Position numbers and translations under genes: made by a program. From NCBI GenBank assembly GCA_009668205.1, contig WJYM01000001.1:124001-188000 (forward strand): DNA of 64,000 nt. Reading direction: 5' to 3'. Source of the stretch: Enterobacteriaceae bacterium RIT691. Lineage in GTDB: Bacteria > Pseudomonadota > Gammaproteobacteria > Enterobacterales > Enterobacteriaceae. This document shows, piece by piece, positions 49,466 through 58,079 of the stretch. Each line of letters starts with the position of its first letter. Position 1 is the stretch's first letter. The notes under the pieces are model-generated. The model was given only the letters and a program-made list of their open reading frames with translations, had not been told where the DNA came from and made no database searches.

Positions 49466-50239
49466 ATGCTGACCGATTCGAAAACTCAATGGCTCAACAA
49501 AGTGCCGGAAGTGACGCTGTTCTTCTGGCTTATCAAAATGATGTCCACCACCGTGGGCGAAACCGCTGCCGATTTCCTCAATATGGACCTCGGCTGGGGA
49601 CTGACCAGCACCACGGTGCTGACCGGCGTGCTGTTTGTGATTGCACTGGTGCTCCAGCTGCGGGCCACGCGCTACGTTCCTGCACTTTACTGGGCAACGG
49701 TGTTGCTGATCAGCGTCTTTGGCACTCTGGTGACCGATAACCTTACCGATCGCTTCGGCGTTCCGCTGGCGTTCTCAACGGGCGTCTTTGCCGCCCTGCT
49801 GGCGCTGACCTTTGTGCTTTGGTTTAACGAAGAGAGAACGCTGTCGATTCACAGCATTACCACCCGCAAACGCGAGCTGTTTTACTGGGTCGCTATTCTG
49901 TTTACGTTTTCACTCGGTACCGCCGCCGGTGACTGGGCAGCTGAAGGGCTGAATCTGGGCTACTTCAATGCTGCCGCCCTGTTTGGCGGGTTAATTGTGC
50001 TGACGGCCCTCTCCTTTTATCTGTTCAGGGCGAACAGCGTGGCCTGTTTCTGGATTGCCTATATTCTGACTCGCCCGTTTGGCGCTTCCTGCGGTGATTT
50101 GCTGGCTCAGTCCCCCGCTAACGGCGGCATTGGCCTCGGGACCACGGGCACCAGTATTCTGTTTTTGCTGACGATTATCAGTCTGGTGGGCTATCTGACT
50201 TTTCGTAACAAGATGGAAATGCTGGAAAAATCACGGTGA
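49466..50239 (+). CDS. COG4705-type multi-TM membrane protein
   Basis: A 257-residue protein with seven or eight TM helices. Four internal pseudo-repeats are visible, each with a conserved polar motif in or near a helix: STTVGETAADFL, GTLVTDNLTDRFG, SLGTAAGDWAAEGLNLGY and RPFGASCGDLLAQ. The repeated Gly/Thr...Asp pattern suggests a transport path. The family is known as uncharacterised membrane-anchored proteins (COG4705). It lies 61 bp upstream of a response regulator in the same direction and is preceded by a likely regulator box, so it is probably the target and product of that system. The substrate is unknown. Confidence 0.8.
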   Translation: MLTDSKTQWLNKVPEVTLFFWLIKMMSTTVGETAADFLNMDLGWGLTSTTVLTGVLFVIALVLQLRATRYVPALYWATVLLISVFGTLVTDNLTDRFGVPLAFSTGVFAALLALTFVLWFNEERTLSIHSITTRKRELFYWVAILFTFSLGTAAGDWAAEGLNLGYFNAAALFGGLIVLTALSFYLFRANSVACFWIAYILTRPFGASCGDLLAQSPANGGIGLGTTGTSILFLLTIISLVGYLTFRNKMEMLEKSR

Positions 50240-50300
50240 TTGCTCAGTCCCACTCCTGCGTTTATGCTTCCTTTGACGCTGGCAAACGGATGTTCACGCG

Positions 50301-50969
50301 ATGAGAGTTTTATTAGTTGAAGATGACCTGATGGTGGGCGACGTGGTTGCGGCTTCGCTGCGCGATGCGTCGTACGCGGTGGATTGGGTAAAGAACGGCA
50401 ACGATGCGTTAGCCAGCTGTCTGGCACAACATTATGACCTTGTGCTGCTGGACCTCGGTCTGCCCGGGCAGGACGGTTTCAGCGTGCTGAACGCCCTGCG
50501 CCGCCAGGGATCGTCCGTACCGGTGGTGATTGTCACCGCCCGGGATGCCCTGCCCGACAGGCTGCATGGTCTGGACAGCGGCGCGGACGATTATCTGATT
50601 AAGCCGTTTGAGTTCAGCGAATTGCTGGCACGTATTCGCGCTGTCATGCGCCGACATCACGGCAACAGCGAGCGTTTGCTCAGCAACGGTATGTTAAGCC
50701 TTAACCCGGTGAGCCACGAAGTCTGCCTGCTGGCCAGCGGTGAACATTTTTTACTCTCGAACCGGGAATATGCCCTGCTGGAAGCGTTGATGCAGCGCCC
50801 CGGCGGTATTCTCTCGCGCAGCGATCTGGAAGACCGTATTTACGGCTGGGGTGAAGAAATAGAGAGCAATGCCGTCGAATATTTCATTCATGCGCTGCGT
50901 AAAAAGCTGGGGCGGGAGGCGATTAAAAATGTCAGGGGCGTGGGATGGCGGGTGTCGAAAAGCGAATGA
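50301..50969 (+). CDS. OmpR-family response regulator (QseB/PmrA type)
   Basis: A 222-residue regulator. Its receiver domain (1-115) has the acidic pair EDD at 7-9, phosphorylation site Asp51 in LLDLGLPG, Thr79 in VTARD and Lys101 in LIKPF. The C-terminal winged helix (about 125-220) has the recognition segment GWGEEIESNAVEYFIHALRKKLG typical of QseB and PmrA. The stop overlaps the kinase start (ATGA). It is co-transcribed with the membrane protein ahead and the kinase behind. Confidence 0.92.
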   Translation: MRVLLVEDDLMVGDVVAASLRDASYAVDWVKNGNDALASCLAQHYDLVLLDLGLPGQDGFSVLNALRRQGSSVPVVIVTARDALPDRLHGLDSGADDYLIKPFEFSELLARIRAVMRRHHGNSERLLSNGMLSLNPVSHEVCLLASGEHFLLSNREYALLEALMQRPGGILSRSDLEDRIYGWGEEIESNAVEYFIHALRKKLGREAIKNVRGVGWRVSKSE

Positions 50970-52294
50970 AGAACTCTCTCAAGCTGCGACTCTCGGTGGC
51001 GCTGAGCGTCGCGATTTTATTTACCGCCGTGATTTCCTGCGGCCTGACCTTCTATTTCGCCCTCGACGAGGCCCACGAACTGCAGGACAACACGCTGACG
51101 CAAATCGCCAGCGTGATCCGCTATAACCCGGACGCACAGACTCCCGTTCTGCCATTGGACGGCGATAATGATTCTCGGGTGGTGGTGGAGTTTATCTCTG
51201 CAAACGGCCATACCCTGCAAACCAGTGGCCCTGTTTTCCAACGGGAAGCCCCTGTGCGAGAAGGCTTTCAGGATTTACAGGCCGGTGGCGAACCTTACCG
51301 CGTTTTGGTTCACAGGCTGTCGCCCACGGTGCTGGTTGCCGTAGGTCAACAACTCGACGTCCGCGATGAGATCTCTTTTGAAAGCGCGCTGCGCACGCTG
51401 ATACCGCTGAGTCTGCTGCTGCCAATCCTGCTGCTGGTGGCCACCGACCTGATCCGCAAAGCGTTCCGTCCCGTCACCCGGCTCGCCGAGGAGGTCCACC
51501 AGCGGGATGAACGCGACTTAACGCCGTTCGCCGAAGAGCATATTCCTGATGAAATTCGCCCTTTTGTCAATGGCATCAACAAGCTATTGCACAAAGTCGA
51601 CGATGCGATGCAGGCCCAGAAACGCTTTATCGCCGATGCGGCCCATGAGCTACGCACGCCGCTGACGGCGCTGTCGTTACAGGCTGAACGCTTGTCATTA
51701 AGCGAGCTGTCGTCCGAAGCTCAGCTGCGCCTGGGCAGCCTGCAGCAAGGATTAACCCGCACCAAGACGCTGTTAGATCAGCTGTTGCTGTTGGCCCGTG
51801 AACAGCAAAATACGCCGCACGACAACGATCGGCCTTTGCACATTCCGCAGCTGTTCAGAGAAGTGCTTGAAACGCTGCATCCGCTGGCGCAGGAAAAAAA
51901 CATCGACATTGGTGTTCTGGAAACGGCCAGCGCAAATCAGCCTGTGATGACCGATAAACACACCCTCGCCATTGTGGTGAAAAATCTGGCGGAAAACGCG
52001 ATTCGCTATATCCCGGAAAACGGGCAAATCGATCTCAGCGTGACGGTGAATGAGCGTGAAGCGGTGATTGAGATTGAAGATAACGGACCGGGGATCATCG
52101 ATGCCGAAAGAGCACGCGTGTTTGATGCGTTTTACCGCCCGGAAGGCATGACGCAACCCGGCTCGGGGCTGGGCTTATCCATCGTCAAAGCCTGCGTCAC
52201 TCGCCTCGGCGGCGACGTCACGCTGCACCCTGCCCGCCAGTTCCCTTCCGGCGTGTTGGCCCGCATCGTCCTGCCCCGGCGTACTGACAGGTGA
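50966..52294 (+). CDS. sensor histidine kinase (QseC-like)
   Basis: A 442-residue membrane kinase. TM1 is about 11-32, the periplasmic domain 33-142, and TM2 about 143-162, followed by a short HAMP. The phosphorylated His is His227 in FIADAAHELRTPL. The ATPase domain has the N box (VKNLAENAIRY), G1 (EDNGPGI) and G2 (GSGLGLSIVK). The architecture is that of QseC/PmrB. It is coupled to the regulator by an ATGA overlap and followed after 5 bp by a microprotein gene. The stimulus is unknown. Confidence 0.92.
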   Translation: MKNSLKLRLSVALSVAILFTAVISCGLTFYFALDEAHELQDNTLTQIASVIRYNPDAQTPVLPLDGDNDSRVVVEFISANGHTLQTSGPVFQREAPVREGFQDLQAGGEPYRVLVHRLSPTVLVAVGQQLDVRDEISFESALRTLIPLSLLLPILLLVATDLIRKAFRPVTRLAEEVHQRDERDLTPFAEEHIPDEIRPFVNGINKLLHKVDDAMQAQKRFIADAAHELRTPLTALSLQAERLSLSELSSEAQLRLGSLQQGLTRTKTLLDQLLLLAREQQNTPHDNDRPLHIPQLFREVLETLHPLAQEKNIDIGVLETASANQPVMTDKHTLAIVVKNLAENAIRYIPENGQIDLSVTVNEREAVIEIEDNGPGIIDAERARVFDAFYRPEGMTQPGSGLGLSIVKACVTRLGGDVTLHPARQFPSGVLARIVLPRRTDR

Positions 52295-52299
52295 GCCCG

Positions 52300-52446
52300 A
52301 TGAAAACCGTGGTGTTGGTCGCTCTCCCCTGTATCCTGCTGGCGTGGTGTCTGCTCCCGGACCTTTGCCGCGATGCGGCACATTATTTACAGGAGATGAT
52401 TTTTTACTCCTGCCGTCACTTTTATGAGAGCGTGATCCTGGGCTGA
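52300..52446 (+). CDS. 48-residue MgrB-like membrane microprotein
   Basis: A complete 48-codon frame whose ATG lies 5 bp after the kinase stop, with an AGGTGA ribosome site that overlaps that stop. The peptide begins MKTVVLVALPCILLAWCLLP, a single TM helix with little N-terminal charge, followed by about 28 residues that would be periplasmic and contain Cys23 and Cys38. One helix plus two periplasmic cysteines is the design of MgrB, the 47-residue inhibitor of PhoQ, although the sequence is not clearly homologous. Its place behind a kinase gene suggests a feedback regulator of that kinase. This is an inference. Confidence 0.7.
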   Translation: MKTVVLVALPCILLAWCLLPDLCRDAAHYLQEMIFYSCRHFYESVILG

Positions 52447-52449
52447 GTG

Positions 52450-53244
52450 TCAGTGCAGGAAGTTAAGGATGGCCTGTGAAAATTGTTCAGGCCGCTGCAG
52501 GGGCGCGAAGTGACTCACGCCGGGCAGGACCGTCAGCGTGGCGTCAGGTATCGTGGCGGCAAGATAAACGGCGTGCTCGCGGCGGATAAACTCGTCGTGT
52601 TCGCCAATGACAATCGCTACCGGTACGGAGATGGCCCGCAGATCGTCAGCAGAATAGTCGGGCTGAGTCTGCATCATTGCGCTGACTGCCGCGACGAAAT
52701 CATCAAAGCATTCCGGGGTGGCGGAGAGCGCCTGATAATCCTGACGGTGTCGGGAAAAGCAGCGTTCGATCGTCAGGTCTGGTTTCATCTCCAGCGTGCC
52801 GGAGGGATCCATATTGCAGGCAAAAAAGAAGACCCCCGCCGACCGCTGCGGGGCGTTGGCGCTCAGCACCAGCGCCGTGCAGGCACCGTCGCTCCAGCCG
52901 ACAAAATGTGCCTTCTCCAGGCCGAGCTTATCCATCACCGCCAGCACATCCGTCGCCATCCGATCGTAGGAAAACGGACGGGTGTCCCGCGAACTGCGCC
53001 CATGACCCCGGCTGTCAATCAGGACAACGCGATACCCCTGCGCCACCAGCAGCGGAACCTGATAGCCCCAGTTCCCGGCATGCCCAAGGCCACCGTGCAG
53101 CAGAATGACGGGAGGACCGTCACCAAAGGACGCATGCCAGAGACGAGCCGCATCGTGCTCCAGCCAGCCTTCCTCCGTAGCGGGGGGTAACGGCGGCGCA
53201 CCGTGGGCCGCAAAATCAGCAAGATCGCGATCTTCAGTCGTCAT
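52450..53244 (-). CDS. alpha/beta-fold hydrolase
   Basis: A 264-residue single-domain hydrolase. The oxyanion segment is LLHGGLGHAGNWG, the nucleophile elbow GWSDGA, the acid is in GEHDEFI, and the His is in GVSHFAPLQRPE. The DSRGHGRS segment is typical of esterases and haloperoxidase-like members. It converges on the two-component cluster, ending 3 bp from the microprotein stop. No pathway context decides the substrate. Confidence 0.85.
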   Translation of the reverse strand: MTTEDRDLADFAAHGAPPLPPATEEGWLEHDAARLWHASFGDGPPVILLHGGLGHAGNWGYQVPLLVAQGYRVVLIDSRGHGRSSRDTRPFSYDRMATDVLAVMDKLGLEKAHFVGWSDGACTALVLSANAPQRSAGVFFFACNMDPSGTLEMKPDLTIERCFSRHRQDYQALSATPECFDDFVAAVSAMMQTQPDYSADDLRAISVPVAIVIGEHDEFIRREHAVYLAATIPDATLTVLPGVSHFAPLQRPEQFSQAILNFLH

Positions 53245-53352
53245 CAGCGAGTTCCTCTCCTCAGCACGAGTGGGTTTTTTGTAAATGAGTATAGAGGGGA
53301 TGACGGGATGAGGTGTCGCTGCCGATGAACATCAGCAGCGGACGCGTCGGGC

Positions 53353-53697
53353 TTACTTCTTATTCAGCATCGCTTTCAAATCGGCAAAAGGATTGTAGGT
53401 GGCTTCACCCACGTCTTTTTGCGCATCTTCACCGGCCACTACCGTCGAGCCGTACTGATCGGCTTCGGTGTATTTCGAATGCTCGTGATCGTGGCAGTAC
53501 AGACACAGCAATTCCCAGTTGCTCCCGTCTTCCGGGTTGTTGGTATGATCGTGATCGATGTGGTGAACGGTGAGTTCACGCAGGTTCGAGTACACAAACT
53601 CACGCGAGCAGCGCCCACACACCCACGGGTAGATTTTGAGGGCTTTTTCACGGTAGCCGCTTTCGAGTCGCGTGTAGTTTTTTGGGATCAGAGCCAT
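53353..53697 (-). CDS. yajD: HNH nuclease YajD
   Basis: A 114-residue protein nearly identical to E. coli YajD (MALIPKNYTRLESGYREKAL). The HNH core is VHHIDHDHTNNPEDGSNWEL, with the zinc cysteines in CGRCSREF and LLCLYCHDHEH. The E. coli gene lies next to tsx, far from this region, so it has moved in one of the two genomes. The role in the cell is unknown; non-specific DNA cleavage is known for the fold. Confidence 0.93.
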   Translation of the reverse strand: MALIPKNYTRLESGYREKALKIYPWVCGRCSREFVYSNLRELTVHHIDHDHTNNPEDGSNWELLCLYCHDHEHSKYTEADQYGSTVVAGEDAQKDVGEATYNPFADLKAMLNKK

Positions 53698-53855
53698 GGT
53701 CGGTATTACCTGTTACTGAGAGTTCAAGGGACGAAAGTCCTGCCAATATACCGCATCAGGGAAGGAAGGAGAAACGCTCGTTCTCTCCGCTACGCAGTCC
53801 ATGATGCTCAAAAGAAAAGGCCCATCAAGGGCCTTTAGCAGAGCGGGAGCCGCGC

Positions 53856-54380
53856 TTACTTTGCCATCACGACCTGACCCAGGTGTTGATTGAAGTGCTG
53901 GTATTGCACGTCATCAATCGCCTGTGGGTAGCTCAACACAATCAGCGCGTGATCGTCGATCCCCTGGTGATAGCTGGGATGAAAATGCGGATAGCCATTT
54001 TGCCGGAAGCCCAGGCTCTGGTAGAAACGCAGACGCTTGTGCGCAATGTCGCTGGTCAGCGGATCGATTTCCAGGATGGTTAACGGCTGGCGTTGCAGGA
54101 ATTCACCCAGCACCCGCTTGCCGTATCCCTGGGAACGCAGCGCACTGTTGACCGCAAAATGCTCAATGTAGCTATAGCCGTCAAAATCCCAGCTTCCCGT
54201 CATGCCGACAAACTGCTCGCCATCCAGCCACGCAAGCAGGTTGTAGCGATCATTTTCCAGCACACTGACTTTAGAATCCGGTTCACGTTTCTCATGCAAA
54301 GGGAATGCCGTTTCGTACAGTGCATCCACCTCTGCAAACCACGGGGATTCGCTCCCCGTGATGCGTTTTGTCGTCAGCAT
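53856..54380 (-). CDS. GNAT-family acetyltransferase
   Basis: A 174-residue acyltransferase. The acetyl-CoA loop is in NSALRSQGYGKRVLGEFLQ, and IEHFAVN and FYQSLGFRQNG are the flanking strands of the fold. ATG 54380 overlaps the permease stop codon region by 1-2 bp, so it is coupled to the upstream permease; a TTG three codons earlier is possible. The acceptor is unknown. Coupling to an amine/amino-acid permease suggests a small amine or amino acid. Confidence 0.82.
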   Translation of the reverse strand: MLTTKRITGSESPWFAEVDALYETAFPLHEKREPDSKVSVLENDRYNLLAWLDGEQFVGMTGSWDFDGYSYIEHFAVNSALRSQGYGKRVLGEFLQRQPLTILEIDPLTSDIAHKRLRFYQSLGFRQNGYPHFHPSYHQGIDDHALIVLSYPQAIDDVQYQHFNQHLGQVVMAK

Positions 54381-54381
54381 C

Positions 54382-55725
54382 TTAATCAATCAAATGGGCA
54401 ATTTCGTCGTAATCCACCGACGGCGGGGATTTTCGCAGAAAATCGGTCATATACAGCAGGTAGCAGAAGCCAATGGCAAGCCACACCAGCCCGGCAATCA
54501 TCGCATCGCGTTCGAGGTTCACCCACAGCCAGACGGACATGCCGAATCCAATCAATGGCAGCAAACCATACTTAATCATCGCCCCGATGCCGCTGCGTTT
54601 TTCGTTGATCAGGAAGTGTTTAATCACACTGAGATTGACGAAGGTAAACGCGCCCAGCGCACCGAAGCTGATCATCGATACGACCAGACCCAGGTCAAGG
54701 AACAGCGCGGTCAATGAGATAGTCGCCACAAACAGGATCGCACGATACGGCGTGTGGTATTTGGTGTGCAGATGGAAGAAGATTTTACGTGGCAGAACAC
54801 CTTCGCGCCCCATCGCGTAGAAAATACGGGAGACACCGGTCTGAGCAGTCATGGCAGAGGCATAAACACCGGTCAGATACGCAGCCATGAAGAAGTTATA
54901 CATCCACTTGCCACCGACTTTCTCGGACACCACCAGGCTTGCCGTGTCCTGCACCGGGATCAGCGACTGCCAGTCCGGGTAAGCAAGATGCGCCGCGTAG
55001 GAGACGGCCATAAAAATAGCCCCGGCGACGATAACCGTAATCAGAATGGCGCGCGGCAGCGTGCGTTTTGCATCGTCGGCCTCTTCCGCCATGGTGGCGA
55101 TAGCGTCAAAGCCAAGGAAGGCCAGACACAGCACCGCCGCACCGGAGAGCAGGCCCGCAAAGTCGCCTGCGCCGACTAACAGCGGTTTCATTAAGGCTTC
55201 AGGGCTTAAATTCGCTTCGCTGAACGACAGCGCGATAAACAGCACAATAAACACCATTTGTGCGGCAATCAGCGAGAAGTTCACCGAGGTCATCAGGCGT
55301 ACGCCCAAAATATTCAGCAGACTTACCGAGGCTATCGAGCCAATGATAAAGACAGAGGCAGGAATGGCCGGGAAGGCTTCATGCAGGAAAATCCCCAACA
55401 CTAAATAGTTAAGGATAGGCAGGAAAAGGTAGTCCAGAATCTGCGCCCAGCCCACCAGAAAACCGATTTTGCCACCAAAACTGCGCTGTACGTATGAGTA
55501 CGCCGACCCCGCCAGCGGTAATGCGCTGGTCATACGGCAGTAGCTCAATGCAGTAAACAAGATGGTGACAATCGTCAGCAGATAGGCAATGGGGAGATGG
55601 CCGTGGCTCAGTACAGTGACCTGACCGTAGGTGGTAAAGACCCCCAGCGGAACCATATAAGCGAGACCAAAAGCGACAAGCGCAGGCGTTTTGAGGACTC
55701 TTCTCAACTGAATATTTTGTGGCAT
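54382..55725 (-). CDS. APC-family amino acid/polyamine permease
   Basis: A 447-residue, 12-TM transporter of the APC superfamily, most like the putrescine importers PuuP and PlaP (VPLGVFTTYGQVTVLSHGHLP; LPLAGSAYSYVQRSFGGKIGFLVGWAQILDYLF; FLGFDAIATMAEEADDAKRTLPRAI). The pattern GSAYSYV in TM1-2 and the GFDA segment in TM6 are the binding-site regions. The start at 55725 (MPQNIQLRR) is set by homology; 17 further codons are open upstream. It is followed by an acetyltransferase gene. The substrate is not decided by sequence. Confidence 0.85.
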   Translation of the reverse strand: MPQNIQLRRVLKTPALVAFGLAYMVPLGVFTTYGQVTVLSHGHLPIAYLLTIVTILFTALSYCRMTSALPLAGSAYSYVQRSFGGKIGFLVGWAQILDYLFLPILNYLVLGIFLHEAFPAIPASVFIIGSIASVSLLNILGVRLMTSVNFSLIAAQMVFIVLFIALSFSEANLSPEALMKPLLVGAGDFAGLLSGAAVLCLAFLGFDAIATMAEEADDAKRTLPRAILITVIVAGAIFMAVSYAAHLAYPDWQSLIPVQDTASLVVSEKVGGKWMYNFFMAAYLTGVYASAMTAQTGVSRIFYAMGREGVLPRKIFFHLHTKYHTPYRAILFVATISLTALFLDLGLVVSMISFGALGAFTFVNLSVIKHFLINEKRSGIGAMIKYGLLPLIGFGMSVWLWVNLERDAMIAGLVWLAIGFCYLLYMTDFLRKSPPSVDYDEIAHLID

Positions 55726-56034
55726 TACCGTATCATCTCCTGGTGAAGCAAAGCACCGATTGGACGTCCTGCACAACGCAGGGGAATTTTGAAAACGGCG
55801 GATTTTGGCATATGAGTCGGGTGTTGGAAAGGCGTTTGTCGCTTATTAATAATAATAGTCAAGGGGATTTGTCACAAATCAGAAAAATTGCGACAAATCC
55901 TTTCCCGGCAGGAAAAAAATCGTCAGAAATCGCGTCTTAACGCTGATGCACCCTCTCCTTTTTAAGGGAGAGGGTTGGAGTGAGCGTTGGGATTGTCGTC
56001 CCTTTCTGCCCCAAAGCGGGAGGAAAACGGGGGA
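55726..56034. repeat. gap with a CCCTCTCC intergenic palindrome
   Basis: CCCTCTCC/GGAGAGGG (55951-55958 and 55967-55974) followed by TTGGAGTGAG is a dispersed intergenic repeat common in enterobacteria. The rest holds the permease promoter; no gene is seen. Confidence 0.65.
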
Positions 56035-57780
56035 TCAGGCCTGGTGGACGACCTTCCCGCCCACCAGCGTACGAATAACCTTCGTCTGGTACACCGTGTC
56101 GACCGGCTGTTCAAACAGGTTATTGTCCAGCACGATGGCATCCGCCAGCTTGCCGACTTCCAGCGATCCGATGTACTGCTCACGCGCAATCATGTACGCC
56201 GCATCAATCGTCGCCGCACGAAGCGCCTCAATCAGGGTTAAATCACGATCGGTGTCAAGACGCGGACCCGCTGGCTTGCCTTCGCTGTCCCAGGCGCGGC
56301 GGGTCATCCCCACCTGCAGGTTGTACCATTCGTCGAGACGATCGATCGGCCAGTCACTGCCGTAGGCCAGACGCGCACCGGTATCAAGGAAACGTGCCGC
56401 AGGCTCCATATTGGCAAAGCGTTCTTCACCCAGCATCTCGCGCTCTTCGTCGATCAGCACCCCCGGCAGGCCAGCCCACTGGAAGGACAATACCGCCGTG
56501 GCCCCAAGGTCAGCAAAACGCTGGTACTGATGGGCGGCAACCAGTTCGTTATGGGCCAGCCCCGGACGAATATCTTTCCCCGGGCTGTCGTTGCGCATTT
56601 TCTCCACCGCATTCAGCACCATTTCAATGGCGCCATCCGCCACGGTATGTGTGTGAGGATGGATACCCGCACGACCGCACTCCACGATCAGCGCCTCCAG
56701 CACCGGCGCGGTGAAATAAAGATCGCCGTAACGCTCACCCGACTGCCAGTCTGGCGCATCATGCGTACCGCGATTTTCGCGATAAGGTTCAAGCAGCGAT
56801 GCCGTCATGGTTGGGGGTTGCAGGACGCCATCGACAAAAAACTTCACGTGCGTGAGCCCAAACCCCGGGGCAGGCGTCCACTCAGCATCGTTCCAGCTAC
56901 GGTTGAACTGCGCAATTTCGGCCACGGCGCGGGCGGCATCTTCCGGCCCATCGACGCTATCAGGGGTGATCTCTTTGGCACCCAGCATACGCACGGTCAG
57001 CTCACCACGATCGCGCAGCACGGCGAAGGCTTCAAGCTGCTCGGCAAACACGCGGGTGTCCATGACGGTGGTGACGCCCTGCTGATTCAGCACCTGCTGG
57101 ACATGGGTCGCAATCTGAACATTCTGTTCCGGCGTGCCGGAGGGGATGCTGTCAAAGGCACGCATGGCTGGCGCATCTTCGAGGATCCCCGTCAGGCGCC
57201 CTGCCTCATCGCGGGCAATTTTTCCGTCGGCAGGCACCGGGGTGTTTTCATCGATACCGAGCATGTCCAGCGCACGGCTGTTGGCCGCCAGGGTATGACA
57301 ATCGTTAGAAAACAGGGCCACCGGGCGACGCGTGTTGAGCGTATCGAGGGCCTCACGGCTCATATCAGCCCCTACCGGGGTCATCGCCTGACGTTGCCAT
57401 GCGCGCACCGTCAGCCAGTCATTTTCGCCTTTAAACGGATCGTTATCGAGGTGCGTCTGGATAAGCGTCAGCGTTTCTTCGACGGAAAGTGCCGCATAGT
57501 TCAGGTTACAGCCACGCAGCTGCTTACCGCCCCAGAAAGGGTGCATGTGGCTGTCGATAAGGCCGGGCATCATCAGTTTTCCCTGCAAATCGACAATCTC
57601 AGTGTCGGGCGTCGCAAGCTTCAGGATCGCCTCATCGCTGCCCGTGGCGACGATAACCCCTTCGCCAATGGCCATTGCCTGGCAAAACGTATCTTGCTGG
57701 TCAGCGGTGTAGAGGGTGCCATTGTGATAGATGACATCAACCGTTCGAATATTTGCAGTCATTTTGGGGTGCTCTTTCAT
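56035..57780 (-). CDS. YtcJ-like metal-dependent amidohydrolase
   Basis: A 581-residue amidohydrolase of the YtcJ branch (amidohydrolase_3). The HxH metal motif is in PGLIDSHMHPFWGG, a second pair in GIHPHTHTVADGA, and the Asp in LAYGSDWPID. The protein is full length for the family. It is probably cytoplasmic, as no signal peptide is present. Start choices are ATG 57780, ATG 57762 and TTG 57789; none has a strong ribosome site. It is transcribed towards the APC permease, which may import its substrate or product. Such enzymes hydrolyse N-acyl or amide bonds. The substrate is unknown. Confidence 0.85.
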   Translation of the reverse strand: MKEHPKMTANIRTVDVIYHNGTLYTADQQDTFCQAMAIGEGVIVATGSDEAILKLATPDTEIVDLQGKLMMPGLIDSHMHPFWGGKQLRGCNLNYAALSVEETLTLIQTHLDNDPFKGENDWLTVRAWQRQAMTPVGADMSREALDTLNTRRPVALFSNDCHTLAANSRALDMLGIDENTPVPADGKIARDEAGRLTGILEDAPAMRAFDSIPSGTPEQNVQIATHVQQVLNQQGVTTVMDTRVFAEQLEAFAVLRDRGELTVRMLGAKEITPDSVDGPEDAARAVAEIAQFNRSWNDAEWTPAPGFGLTHVKFFVDGVLQPPTMTASLLEPYRENRGTHDAPDWQSGERYGDLYFTAPVLEALIVECGRAGIHPHTHTVADGAIEMVLNAVEKMRNDSPGKDIRPGLAHNELVAAHQYQRFADLGATAVLSFQWAGLPGVLIDEEREMLGEERFANMEPAARFLDTGARLAYGSDWPIDRLDEWYNLQVGMTRRAWDSEGKPAGPRLDTDRDLTLIEALRAATIDAAYMIAREQYIGSLEVGKLADAIVLDNNLFEQPVDTVYQTKVIRTLVGGKVVHQA

Positions 57781-58049
57781 GTTCGCCAAAAGTGTCAGTT
57801 CACCTGAATGGCATCATTTCATGCCACAGGAATCGCTTCTGAGCCGCATTCTAGCCGCATCTTCCCGGCCGCCGCAAACCCATTGCCGTTCGAAAAAAAC
57901 AGATAAGCAACTGACCGAACGTCACGGCAGCGAAGAAAGCCGATCTTCAGTGTTAACAATGAGCGCTAATGAGGGATGTACAAGGATTATAGGCGGGCAC
58001 GAAAGCGCCGCAGGGGAAAGCGCGGGTGTTCGACAAGCAGCGGGTAACG
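57781..58049. other. gap between the amidohydrolase and the tandem-repeat protein
   Basis: No gene is seen. It must contain the amidohydrolase promoter. Confidence 0.5.
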
Positions 58050-58052
58050 ATA

Positions 58053-58074
58053 TCCCCGGCATTGCTGCCGGGGA
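58053..58074 (-). terminator. palindrome after the tandem-repeat protein gene
   Basis: A perfect 9-bp stem TCCCCGGCA/TGCCGGGGA with a TTGC loop (58053-58074) begins 5 bp from the stop of the leftward gene. No U tract follows. Confidence 0.55.
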
Positions 58075-58079
58075 AGCGA

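Noticed and set aside
56530-57807. A 425-codon open frame opposite the amidohydrolase gene
   Set aside because: It is antisense to a complete amidohydrolase with catalytic motifs, and its translation has no domain or ribosome site. High-GC genes often leave such frames open.
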